The notes: generated by a model not told the origin, from the letters alone. Shown: positions 1 to 6,280, counted from the first letter of the stretch. The stretch is DNA of 11,061 nt from Anaerolineaceae bacterium UBA6105 (GCA_002423495.1 DIWN01000089.1:207-11267); one strand, 5' to 3'. Numbers and translations: made by a program.

Positions 1-37
1 CGCCCAGATTGAGAGTCATCACCCTGATTTTGTGCAT
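1..37 (-). CDS. Partial gene start, likely endonuclease/exonuclease/phosphatase (EEP) family protein
   Basis: Only the first 12 codons lie in the window; the gene continues leftwards past the edge. Read on the minus strand from the ATG at 37, the product begins MHKIRVMTLNLG. A short basic start running into a hydrophobic strand with the pattern RVMTLNL is typical of the first beta strand of EEP-superfamily enzymes (DNase I-like nucleases and phosphatases), where the Asn helps hold the catalytic metal site. A purine-rich GAGAAAG lies nine bases upstream of the ATG, and an extended -10 sequence sits about 33 bases upstream. The family call rests on very few residues and is an inference; the existence of a divergent gene start is better supported by the promoter, ribosome site and start together. 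Confidence 0.45.
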   Translation of the reverse strand, partial: MHKIRVMTLNLG

Positions 38-69
38 AACCGATCGCTTTCTCAGATGTACTGAGAGGT

Positions 70-98
70 ATTATACCAATCAACACCAGTCCTTTTCG
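70..98 (-). promoter_or_regulatory. Candidate extended -10 promoter for the leftward EEP-like gene
   Basis: On the minus strand, plus positions 70-75 read TATAAT, a perfect -10 hexamer, directly preceded by TGG (the TGn extension). No good -35 is seen at 16-17 bases (CGAAAA or GAAAAG), as is usual for extended -10 promoters. Transcription would begin near 63, giving a leader of about 26 bases before the ATG at 37. Confidence 0.5.
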
Positions 99-125
99 AG
101 CACGTCTCAAGGTCTGCACAAGGGC

Positions 126-152
126 TTTACTTCGCCTGTGTCTGTTTATACA
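126..152 (+). promoter_or_regulatory. Weak candidate promoter for msrP
   Basis: TATACA at 147-152 could serve as a -10. The nearest -35-like match is TTTACT at 126-131, with a short 15-base spacer. If this is right, the transcript would start at about 158-160, on or next to the first base of the msrP ATG at 160, so the message would be leaderless. No Shine-Dalgarno sequence precedes the ATG, which fits, but the promoter match is weak. Confidence 0.3.
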
Positions 153-159
153 ATTAGAT

Positions 160-1068
160 ATGGCTGATAAATATTTGCACGACGAAATCACTCCCAAAGC
201 TCTCTACCTCAACCGCAGGCAATTTTTGAAACAAGCGGCTGTTTTTGGAGCCGGCTTGACCCTGGCTGCCTGCATCCCTGGTGCGGCGCCTGGTTCCGCG
301 CCATCTTCTTTCCCGGACGAGGTCACCGAAAAATCTGAAGCGCTGAATTTTATCAATTACTACGAGTTTTCCCTGTCAAAACGCTCAGTGACAGATTTGG
401 CAAAAGATTTTACGATTGAACCCTGGCAGGTGGAGGTAGGTGGGTTGGTGGAAAATCCCACCACCTACACCATTCCCGAACTGCTTGAACGCTTTAGTGT
501 TCTGGAACGCGTCTATCGCATGCGCTGTGTTGAGGGATATTCGATGGTTCTTCCCTGGTCGGGTTTTTTGCTCAGGGACCTCCTAGAGGAAGTGAGACCG
601 CTACCGGAAGCGAAGTTTGTTGCTTTCCAATCAGTCTTGCGCCCGGAGGAAATGCCCGGACAGATTTCACTGCGCAATTACCCCTGGCCTTACCAGGAGG
701 GGCTGCGGTTGGATGAGGCGATGCACGACCTGACCCTCATGGCTACCGGGATGTACTCTGAGCCGCTTTCCAAGCAGAATGGTGCCCCGCTCAGAGTAGT
801 GGTACCCTGGAAGTATGGCTTCAAGAGCCCAAAAGCGATTCAACGCATCACCCTCACGGCCGACCAGCCACCCACCTTATGGAATGCGCTTGCGCCCCAG
901 GAATATGGCTTTCTTGCCAACGTTAACCCTGCGGTGGACCACCCGCGCTGGTCCCAGGCGACTGAACTCCGCCTTGGCGAAAGCGAGCGGCGACCCACCT
1001 TGCTTTTCAACGGTTACGACCAGGTTGCATCCCTCTACGAAGGCATTGACCTCAGCATAGAATACTAG
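160..1068 (+). CDS. msrP: Protein-methionine-sulfoxide reductase catalytic subunit MsrP (YedY), Tat-exported probable lipoprotein
   Basis: This is a 302-residue molybdopterin oxidoreductase of the sulfite oxidase fold that reduces oxidised methionines in exported proteins outside the cytoplasmic membrane. Residues 18-24 (NRRQFLK) form a twin-arginine motif followed by a hydrophobic stretch, so it should be exported folded by Tat. L35-A-A-C38 forms a lipobox, so the mature protein may be lipid-anchored at Cys38. The cofactor region is plain: RVYRMRCVEGYSMVLPW, with Cys123 as the expected molybdenum ligand. PWKYGFK (216-222), YGFLANVNP and DHPRWSQATE (260-269) also match E. coli MsrP closely, as I recall it. 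The start at 160 gives an N-terminus of usual family length. The usual membrane haem partner MsrQ is not seen downstream, where the next gene is convergent, nor in the bases upstream. No Shine-Dalgarno is visible. Confidence 0.93.
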   Translation: MADKYLHDEITPKALYLNRRQFLKQAAVFGAGLTLAACIPGAAPGSAPSSFPDEVTEKSEALNFINYYEFSLSKRSVTDLAKDFTIEPWQVEVGGLVENPTTYTIPELLERFSVLERVYRMRCVEGYSMVLPWSGFLLRDLLEEVRPLPEAKFVAFQSVLRPEEMPGQISLRNYPWPYQEGLRLDEAMHDLTLMATGMYSEPLSKQNGAPLRVVVPWKYGFKSPKAIQRITLTADQPPTLWNALAPQEYGFLANVNPAVDHPRWSQATELRLGESERRPTLLFNGYDQVASLYEGIDLSIEY

Positions 1069-2456
1069 GCGTTTTGGATATTTTTGTTGGAACGAGTGGG
1101 CTTCTCAAGGCGCACCAGTGGCAATTCCAGCACAAATTCCGCACCCCTCCGCTGGTGGTTGCGAACGAACAAATTACCCCCATGAACGCGCGCCAGCCTG
1201 CGCGCGATTGCCAGTCCTATCCCTTGGCCGCCATTATCGGGTTCATCCTTACAATTTAATTGGTAATAACGATCAAAAATGGTCTCGAGTTTATCCGGGG
1301 GAATACCCGGGCCATGATCGCGAACGGTCAGAATCGCAAGGTCTTCCTTTGCGTAGACAGCGATGTCGATCGTGCTGCCTTCCGGGGTGTAGCGCAGGGC
1401 GTTTTGAAATAGATTCTCAATAATTTGTTCAATCCGGTCGCAATCAATATCCACGATCATACCCCTTTGCAGGGCAGTCACCCGGACACGGCGCTGTTTT
1501 TTTGTAAGCATGGATTCAAAGCGCGAAATCACAGCTTTGGTGAATTCTGCCAGATCACGCTGAGTCTTTCTGGGCGTAAACATGCCCTCATCCAGCATTG
1601 CCAACAGGCTCAGGTCTTCCACCAGGCGAACCAGGTGCGTGTTTTGCTGCTTGAGTGTGGTGAGAATTTCCTGGTTGAAGGGATAGATTCCATCTTCCAC
1701 AGCCTCGAGACTTGCCTGCTGCACAGCCAGAGGTGTGCGCAGGTCATGCGCCAGTTCAGCGAACAGGCTGCTGCGTTTGAGGTCGTTTTTTTCCAGGTTG
1801 ACCGCCATGTCATTGACAGAGGTAGTCAATTCAGCCAGGTCTTTGTAAGTTTGCATGGGCAGTCGCTCTTTAAAATCCCCTTCAGAGATCTTCCGCGTTG
1901 CTTTGATGGTTGCCTGGATCGGTTTAAGCAGGCGGGAAGCCATTAAGATTGCCAGGACCAGACCAATCAAAAGCGTGACCAGTGTGGCCTGTATCAGAGA
2001 TTCCCAAAGCAAATTAATCAGAGTATCGCTGAAATCCTGGGGCATGCTGTTAACAAAGTGTCCTGAAATGATGAAACCGACCAACTCGCCCTTAACCTGA
2101 ATTCTTGAAGCAAAGATGAGGTAGAAGGGCTCAATTTTCGTACCTGTCATGCTCTGGTCCATGGCGTAAAGCACATCGCCGTTTGGAGAAACCAATGCAA
2201 TCCGTTGTCGTCTAAAAAGTTTCAGATCAGATTCGGGGAGATCCGGAGATTTAAAGTAATTCTCCACGCTATTCCAGCCACCCGCGTCAGAGTAGTAGTC
2301 AGCCAGGTCCTGCAGATAGGGTTGGGGAGAATCGTCCTGGATTTGGGAAAGGTAGTCGACGCTGGAGTTGCTCAGGAAAAATATCGCGCTGACAAACGCG
2401 ATGATGATCGTGAGGAGCATCACGAAGGCATAGGTGAGGATCAGTCGATTGCGCAT
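1065..2456 (-). CDS. Sensor histidine kinase, BaeS-like, with HAMP domain
   Basis: This 463-residue membrane kinase is the sensor partner of the adjacent response regulator. Membrane helix 1 is at about residues 5-28 and helix 2 at about 153-176. Between them lies an extracytoplasmic sensor region of about 125 residues. A HAMP linker follows (about 177-228), then the HisKA dimerisation domain with the H-box AELAHDLRTPL, whose His237 is the predicted phosphorylation site. The ATPase domain shows the N-box ENLFQNALRYTPEG (Asn348 and Asn352), the G1 box DHGPGIPP (Asp380) and the G2 box GGQGIGLAIA. The sensor region has no cysteine, so a cysteine redox switch there is unlikely; the ligand cannot be read from sequence. 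The start lies 8 bases after the regulator's stop, with an AGGA ribosome site overlapping that stop, so the two are co-transcribed. Its stop overlaps the msrP stop by 4 bases. Confidence 0.9.
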   Translation of the reverse strand: MRNRLILTYAFVMLLTIIIAFVSAIFFLSNSSVDYLSQIQDDSPQPYLQDLADYYSDAGGWNSVENYFKSPDLPESDLKLFRRQRIALVSPNGDVLYAMDQSMTGTKIEPFYLIFASRIQVKGELVGFIISGHFVNSMPQDFSDTLINLLWESLIQATLVTLLIGLVLAILMASRLLKPIQATIKATRKISEGDFKERLPMQTYKDLAELTTSVNDMAVNLEKNDLKRSSLFAELAHDLRTPLAVQQASLEAVEDGIYPFNQEILTTLKQQNTHLVRLVEDLSLLAMLDEGMFTPRKTQRDLAEFTKAVISRFESMLTKKQRRVRVTALQRGMIVDIDCDRIEQIIENLFQNALRYTPEGSTIDIAVYAKEDLAILTVRDHGPGIPPDKLETIFDRYYQLNCKDEPDNGGQGIGLAIARRLARVHGGNLFVRNHQRRGAEFVLELPLVRLEKPTRSNKNIQNA

Positions 2457-2464
2457 CTTAAGTC

Positions 2465-3145
2465 CTAGCCCAGGGCACGGTATCCCTGACCAAAAACGGT
2501 TTGAATATAGACCGTGTCGGGATCAATCCGCCTGATTTTTTGTCTTAAATTCATGATGTGGACATCGATTGTGCGTTCATACCCTTTATAGCATGCACCT
2601 TGGGTCGCCTGGAGCAGTTCGAGGCGCGAGAAAACTTTGCCGGGTCTGCCAGCCAGTTGGGCAAGCAGGTTGAATTCTGCAGGTGTGAGGTTGAGTTTGG
2701 TGCCATTCAGTTCGACGGAATAAGATTCCAGGTCGATGCTCATTGCGCCCAGTTGGAGCATCTTCTCAATGGTGGGTTGATCCCCGCAACGGCGCAGTAC
2801 GGCTTTCACGCGCGCCACGACCTCGCGGGGTGAGAAAGGCTTGCTGATGTAGTCATCAGCCCCCAACTCCAAACCAATCAGCCGGTCAAGCTCCTCTTGC
2901 CTGGCAGTCACCATGATGATGGGGGTTCGGCTTGTTTTGCGGATCATGCGTGCCACGTCCAATCCGTCCATACCCGGCAGATTCAGATCCAGCAGGATTA
3001 AATCGGGTCTGGCTTCCTGCCAAAGCCTCAAGCCTTTGCGGCCTGTATGCGCGGAAATTGCTCTGAAACCATTGTGTTCCAGGTAATCGGACAATATTTT
3101 GTTCAGGTTAACTTCGTCTTCAATAATTAAAACTGTGGTCATCAT
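2465..3145 (-). CDS. OmpR/PhoB-family DNA-binding response regulator
   Basis: This is a 226-residue two-component regulator. The receiver domain (about residues 4-120) carries the acidic pocket ED (9-10), the predicted phosphoacceptor Asp53 in LLDLNLPGMDG, the switch Thr80 and Lys102 in SKPFSPREVV. A winged-helix DNA-binding domain follows (about 130-224), with the recognition-helix segment ERTIDVHIMNLRQKIRR and the C-terminal hairpin VFGQGYRALG, both typical of OmpR-type regulators. It resembles BaeR, but naming an orthologue would go too far. Two adjacent ATG codons (3143-3145 and 3140-3142) could start it, and no clear Shine-Dalgarno precedes either. It heads the minus-strand operon with the kinase and diverges from the secreted repeat protein at 3305, a plausible target. 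Confidence 0.92.
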   Translation of the reverse strand: MMTTVLIIEDEVNLNKILSDYLEHNGFRAISAHTGRKGLRLWQEARPDLILLDLNLPGMDGLDVARMIRKTSRTPIIMVTARQEELDRLIGLELGADDYISKPFSPREVVARVKAVLRRCGDQPTIEKMLQLGAMSIDLESYSVELNGTKLNLTPAEFNLLAQLAGRPGKVFSRLELLQATQGACYKGYERTIDVHIMNLRQKIRRIDPDTVYIQTVFGQGYRALG

Positions 3146-3148
3146 GTT

Positions 3149-3158
3149 TGATTAATCA
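3149..3158. promoter_or_regulatory. Perfect 10-base palindrome TGATTAATCA at the regulator gene start
   Basis: The palindrome lies three bases upstream of the regulator's first ATG, where a repressor or a self-regulating factor could act. It also occupies the place where a ribosome site would be. OmpR-type proteins usually bind direct repeats, so a link to the encoded regulator is unproven. In AT-rich intergenic DNA such a palindrome can arise by chance. Confidence 0.2.
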
Positions 3159-3201
3159 CTTTTGCGCTGTTGATACCGCGCTCGTTAATAAATTTCCCTC
3201 C

Positions 3202-3207
3202 ATTCTA
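3202..3207 (-). promoter_or_regulatory. Possible -10 element for the two-component operon
   Basis: The minus strand reads TAGAAT here, five of six matches to the -10 consensus, about 57 bases upstream of the regulator ATG. No convincing -35 lies at 16-18 bases. The divergent 159-base spacer (3146-3304) is AT-rich and must also hold the promoter of the secreted protein gene. I could not pick a clear sigma-70-type promoter for that direction. Confidence 0.25.
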
Positions 3208-3304
3208 AATCAAATCTGAATAAATACTGGATATAAACTCAATTAGTAAAGTGTAAATTAATAGCATCACCCAACAAGTGGTGAAATAAAAAATAAGGAA
3301 AAAG

Positions 3305-3805
3305 ATGATGAATAAGAAAATTTTTGGTATCGGATTAACAATTTTGGTGCTCGGCGCCTTGGTATTTACAGTTGGCGGTTCAGTTTTTGCTCAGGAATCA
3401 ACTCCTGAAGTTGAAGTAACTGAATTACCCGATCCTGCTGTGACCCGTAATGGACGCGGCTTTGGACCCGGCGATGGTGTTTGCGACGGAACTTGCGACG
3501 CTGATGGCGATGGCATTCCCGATCAACTGCAACAGCGTCTTCAGGACGGTACCGCAGCTGGTATGCAATACGGTAATAGTTACGGACCTGGCGACGGCAC
3601 ATGTGACGGAACTTGCGACGCTGATGGCGATGGCATTCCCGATCAGATGAGACTGCGCGATGGCAGCGAAACCGGTATGCAGTACGGCCCCGGCACTATG
3701 CAGGGCGCAGGTCAGGCAGCCGGTCAGGGCTTTGGCGCTGGCAACAAAGGTGCTGCAGGACAGCAAGGTGCAGGATTACGTGACGGCTCTTGTATTGGTG
3801 ACTAA
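3305..3805 (+). CDS. Secreted small protein with two calcium-loop (DxDxDGxxD) repeats
   Basis: The product has 166 residues and I do not recognise a named family. A signal peptide is clear: MMNKK, a hydrophobic core of about 20 residues, and a likely cleavage after SVFA (residue 29). The mature part has two copies of one unit, residues 54-90 and 94-128, each beginning GPGDG and ending GMQYG. Each carries Cys-x3-Cys (60/64 and 100/104) and the loop DADGDGIPD (65-73 and 105-113), as in dockerin-type EF-hand or thrombospondin type 3 repeats, so calcium binding is likely. A Gly/Gln/Ala-rich tail (129-158) follows and ends in DGSCIGD with a fifth cysteine (163). An AAGGAA ribosome site at 3295-3300 precedes the ATG at 3305; ATG 3308 is also possible. 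It diverges from the two-component operon and ends at its own terminator, so it is monocistronic. Function is unknown; a metal-binding envelope protein is an inference. Confidence 0.85.
   Translation: MMNKKIFGIGLTILVLGALVFTVGGSVFAQESTPEVEVTELPDPAVTRNGRGFGPGDGVCDGTCDADGDGIPDQLQQRLQDGTAAGMQYGNSYGPGDGTCDGTCDADGDGIPDQMRLRDGSETGMQYGPGTMQGAGQAAGQGFGAGNKGAAGQQGAGLRDGSCIGD
3485..3645 (+). repeat. Tandem 120-base duplication inside the secreted protein gene
   Basis: Bases 3485-3525 and 3605-3645 are identical over 41 bases and exactly 120 bases apart, so the reading frame is kept. They encode DGTCDADGDGIPDQ in both copies. The flanks of the unit (GPGDG before, GMQYG after) are similar but diverged. 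The identity includes silent positions, which points to recent duplication or gene conversion of one 40-residue unit. Confidence 0.9.
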
Positions 3806-3837
3806 ACAGTCCGTCTAACAAGTTTCACTTCTTTAGT

Positions 3838-3862
3838 AACCACCTGGCTTAGCCAGGTGGTT
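3838..3862 (+). terminator. Hairpin terminator after the secreted protein gene
   Basis: An 11-base perfect stem, AACCACCTGGC with GCCAGGTGGTT, closes a TTA loop. It is followed by a T-rich stretch, CGCTTTATTTAT. It lies 32 bases after the stop codon and upstream of the next promoter, as expected for an intrinsic terminator. The U tract is interrupted, so efficiency may be moderate. Confidence 0.85.
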
Positions 3863-3890
3863 CGCTTTATTTATGGAGGTACATTAAATA

Positions 3891-3920
3891 TTAACAGAAC
3901 TCCTATACACCATATATACT
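3891..3920 (+). promoter_or_regulatory. Promoter of the ATPase-tmk-envelope operon
   Basis: TTAACA (3891-3896) and TATACT (3915-3920) each match five of six consensus bases, with an 18-base spacer. Transcription would start near 3927, in a purine-rich run (GGGGAAAAGAAAAAAGAAG at 3921-3939). This gives a leader of about 39 bases to ATG 3966 or about 63 to ATG 3990. The site lies just after the preceding terminator, which supports it as the start of a new transcription unit. Confidence 0.65.
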
Positions 3921-3965
3921 GGGGAAAAGAAAAAAGAAGCAAAATGAGATAGAATCAGCCCAACA

Positions 3966-5633
3966 ATGGAGTATGATTTAATAAATAAAATGACCACTAC
4001 GCAACGCATTACTGATGATCTGGAGGCGATGCTGGCAGTCTTCCCTCCGGAAGTTGCCCAGGCTGTACAATCCAGAGATAATTTTGATAACCTGCTCGAG
4101 GTTATTCTTGACCTTGGGCGCAATCCGAGCGCGCGCTTTACGACAGGCGAGGTTGAACTTCTCGATGAGCCGGTGACCCAAGAGGATTTGGAGTATGTCA
4201 CCGATCGCATTGGAGATTTTGACGCGGACAACCGGGCAGGCATGGAACGCACGCTGCACCGAATTTCGGCCATCCGCAACCGCCGCGGAAAAGTCGTCGG
4301 TCTCACCTGCCGGGTGGGGCGGGCGGTTTACGGCACGATCGAGATCATAGAAGACCTGGTCGAGTCGGGTCAGAGCGTTTTGATCCTGGGCAAACCTGGC
4401 GTAGGTAAGACCACCATGCTGCGTGAAGCTGCTCGCATTCTGGCGCAAAAACACCGCGTGGTAATTGTGGATACCTCCAACGAAATTGGTGGAGATGGTG
4501 ATGTGCCCCATCCAGCTGTCGGGCAAGCCCGGCGCATGCAGGTGCCAAAGCCTTCGCTGCAGCATGAGGTGATGATCGAAGCGGTCGAAAACCATAACCC
4601 GGAAGTGATCGTGATTGACGAGATTGGGCGCGAGCTCGAAGCGCTTGCCGCCCGTACGATTGCCGAACGCGGCGTGCAGTTGATCGGAACCGCGCACGGA
4701 AATGGTCTCGAGAACCTGCTTTTAAACCCAACGCTTTCGGACTTGATAGGCGGTATTGAATCAGTCACCCTTTCCGATGACGAAGCCAGGCGGCGCGGCA
4801 CCCAAAAAACAGTGCTTGAACGCCGTTCTCCTCCGACCTTCACGGTTTTGGTTGAAATTGTCGATCGGCAGCGTGTGGCAGTTCACCGCGACCTGGCAAC
4901 CTCTGTTGACGCGATTTTGAGGGGTTATCCCATGCTGCCAGAAGAACGCTACCGCGATGAGTATGGCAAGGTTCACATCCTCAAGACAACCAAGCCAAAT
5001 ATGCCAACAGTCTCCCAGTCTCTCCGGCGCGGCAGCGGCATGGAGACCGCTCCTTTCCAGCGAAACGGAGGGCAGGCGGCTGCCAAAAACCAGCAGCACG
5101 CCCAGCGTTATAACGCGATAGACGAGATCCGTAAAGAACAGGGCGAGATTGGGGATATCGCAATCCCAACTGAAAAACGAATCTACCCGGTTGGCGTTCC
5201 CCGCAGCCGTTTGATCCAGTCGGTTAAAGAACTGGGCGTTCCGGCGGTTGTGGTAAAAGATCTCAAAGACGCCGACATCCTGGTGACCCAACGCCGCTAT
5301 TACCGCGACCGATTTCAGCCAATTGTTGACGCTGAAGAACGCGGTATCCCAATCTTCGTGGTCAAGTCGACTTCGATTGGGCAAATCGAACAATTTTTGG
5401 CAGACTCCATCCCCGGCCAGCTCACTGTCCGCAGGGAGAGTGTTTCCTCTGAGGCGATCGAACAAACCATGCGGGCGATTGAAGAAATCAGGGATGGTCA
5501 GAAGTACGTTGACCTTCAGCCTGCTCCTGCTCCTATTCGCCGCCAGCAGCATGAAATTGCGCGCCAGGCGCACCTTGTTTCAGAATCTTATGGAAAGGAC
5601 CCCAAGCGCTTCGTGCGAATATTTCGGGATTGA
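3966..5633 (+). CDS. AAA ATPase with C-terminal R3H domain, Ycf45/SpoIIIAA-like
   Basis: This is a P-loop ATPase of up to 555 residues. The N-terminal ~110 residues are followed by an ATPase domain like that of SpoIIIAA and Ycf45: Walker A GKPGVGKT (142-149), Walker B VIVIDE (214-219), and sensor-like GTAHGN (241-246). After a polar linker (about 342-385) comes an alpha/beta segment (about 400-485) and an R3H-type end with R525-x3-H529, expected to bind single-stranded nucleic acid. Family knowledge suggests an RNA- or DNA-binding ATPase; the cellular role is unclear, and a sporulation role is not implied. Two starts are possible. ATG 3966 gives MEYDLINK ahead of ATG 3990 (MTTTQRITDDLEAM), which looks the more natural start. 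Neither has a Shine-Dalgarno. The stop lies 3 bases before tmk, so the two are translated from one message. Confidence 0.85.
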   Translation: MEYDLINKMTTTQRITDDLEAMLAVFPPEVAQAVQSRDNFDNLLEVILDLGRNPSARFTTGEVELLDEPVTQEDLEYVTDRIGDFDADNRAGMERTLHRISAIRNRRGKVVGLTCRVGRAVYGTIEIIEDLVESGQSVLILGKPGVGKTTMLREAARILAQKHRVVIVDTSNEIGGDGDVPHPAVGQARRMQVPKPSLQHEVMIEAVENHNPEVIVIDEIGRELEALAARTIAERGVQLIGTAHGNGLENLLLNPTLSDLIGGIESVTLSDDEARRRGTQKTVLERRSPPTFTVLVEIVDRQRVAVHRDLATSVDAILRGYPMLPEERYRDEYGKVHILKTTKPNMPTVSQSLRRGSGMETAPFQRNGGQAAAKNQQHAQRYNAIDEIRKEQGEIGDIAIPTEKRIYPVGVPRSRLIQSVKELGVPAVVVKDLKDADILVTQRRYYRDRFQPIVDAEERGIPIFVVKSTSIGQIEQFLADSIPGQLTVRRESVSSEAIEQTMRAIEEIRDGQKYVDLQPAPAPIRRQQHEIARQAHLVSESYGKDPKRFVRIFRD

Positions 5634-5636
5634 TCC

Positions 5637-6257
5637 ATGTTTATTACTTTAGAAGGTCCGGAAGGCAGCGGCAAGAGTACCCAGATCAGGCGTTTAGCAA
5701 AACGCCTTGAAGCGATGGGCTATCCGGTTATTACCACGCGTGAACCTGGCGGCACTCCAATCGGAGACCAGATCCGCCATGTTTTGATGTGGATGGAAAA
5801 TCAGGAGCTTCACCCTCGCACGGAAATACTGCTCTTCCTGGCAGCCCGCGCGCAGCTGGTTGAACAAGTGATTAAGCCCGCCCTTCAGGATGGTAAAATC
5901 ATACTTTGTGACCGCTATGGTGATTCAACCCTGGCTTACCAGGGATATGGACATGGCCTGGATCTTGAGCAGTTGCGCGAGATGCTTGATTTCGCGACCG
6001 ATCATCTCAAACCCGATCTGACAATTCTAATGGATCTGGATGTGAAGACCGGTTTGATGAGAAAGCAAGCTGAGGATGAATGGAACCGGTTGGATGCCTA
6101 TGAGGTTCTGTTCCACGAGCGTGTGCGTGAGGGCTATCTGAATTTAGCCCACGCAGAACCCGAGCGCTGGCAGATTGTGGATGCCTCCAAGGGAATTGAC
6201 GCTGTCCAGGAAGATCTTTTTCAAATCGTCCTTGACGCGCTTAAGAAGAATGAATGA
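5637..6257 (+). CDS. tmk: Thymidylate kinase (dTMP kinase)
   Basis: This cytoplasmic enzyme phosphorylates dTMP to dTDP with ATP, in the dTTP pathway. The 206-residue product is of normal length and carries every main motif. The P-loop is GPEGSGKST (7-15), and the glutamate in it with basic residues in the lid (RKQAEDEWNR, 142-151) fits the bacterial type II arrangement. TREPGGTPIG (34-43) and the DRY signature (92-94, in DRYGDSTLAYQGYG) form the nucleotide site. The start lies 3 bases after the ATPase gene and has no strong ribosome site of its own, which suggests translational coupling. It is followed by a small hairpin and then the fusion lipoprotein gene. Confidence 0.97.
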   Translation: MFITLEGPEGSGKSTQIRRLAKRLEAMGYPVITTREPGGTPIGDQIRHVLMWMENQELHPRTEILLFLAARAQLVEQVIKPALQDGKIILCDRYGDSTLAYQGYGHGLDLEQLREMLDFATDHLKPDLTILMDLDVKTGLMRKQAEDEWNRLDAYEVLFHERVREGYLNLAHAEPERWQIVDASKGIDAVQEDLFQIVLDALKKNE

Positions 6258-6263
6258 AAAGCC

Positions 6264-6280
6264 AACCTGCCTGGCAGGTT
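6264..6280 (+). other. Intercistronic hairpin after tmk
   Basis: AACCTGC and GCAGGTT form a perfect 7-base stem around CTG, 7 bases after the tmk stop. Only TTT follows before GG, so it is a poor intrinsic terminator. It may be a weak attenuator, a message-stabilising hairpin or a processing site that lets tmk and the downstream genes be expressed at different levels. No promoter is evident between it and the next gene. Confidence 0.5.

Noticed and set aside
3..167. Plus-strand frame open from the left edge into msrP, which could be the end of an upstream gene.
   Set aside because: The translation (mixed Ser/Thr/Tyr/Arg, no motif) does not look like a real protein end. The same bases hold a good minus-strand promoter and gene start.
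1425..1946. 173-residue plus-strand frame opposite the histidine kinase gene.
   Set aside because: It is a shadow of the kinase, whose HAMP, H-box and ATPase motifs are all on the minus strand. The antisense translation shows no family motif.
3425..3766. Minus-strand frames across the secreted repeat protein gene.
   Set aside because: They mirror the tandem repeat of the real gene. The plus frame has the signal peptide, the ribosome site and the terminator.
3875..3880. Perfect GGAGGT ribosome-site-like sequence after the terminator.
   Set aside because: No ATG, GTG or TTG follows at a usable distance, and the site lies upstream of the operon promoter, so it is probably chance.
4761..5573. 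270-residue minus-strand frame opposite the ATPase gene.
   Set aside because: The plus-strand frame carries the R3H motif and the rest of a coherent family protein. The antisense product looks arbitrary and has no ribosome site.
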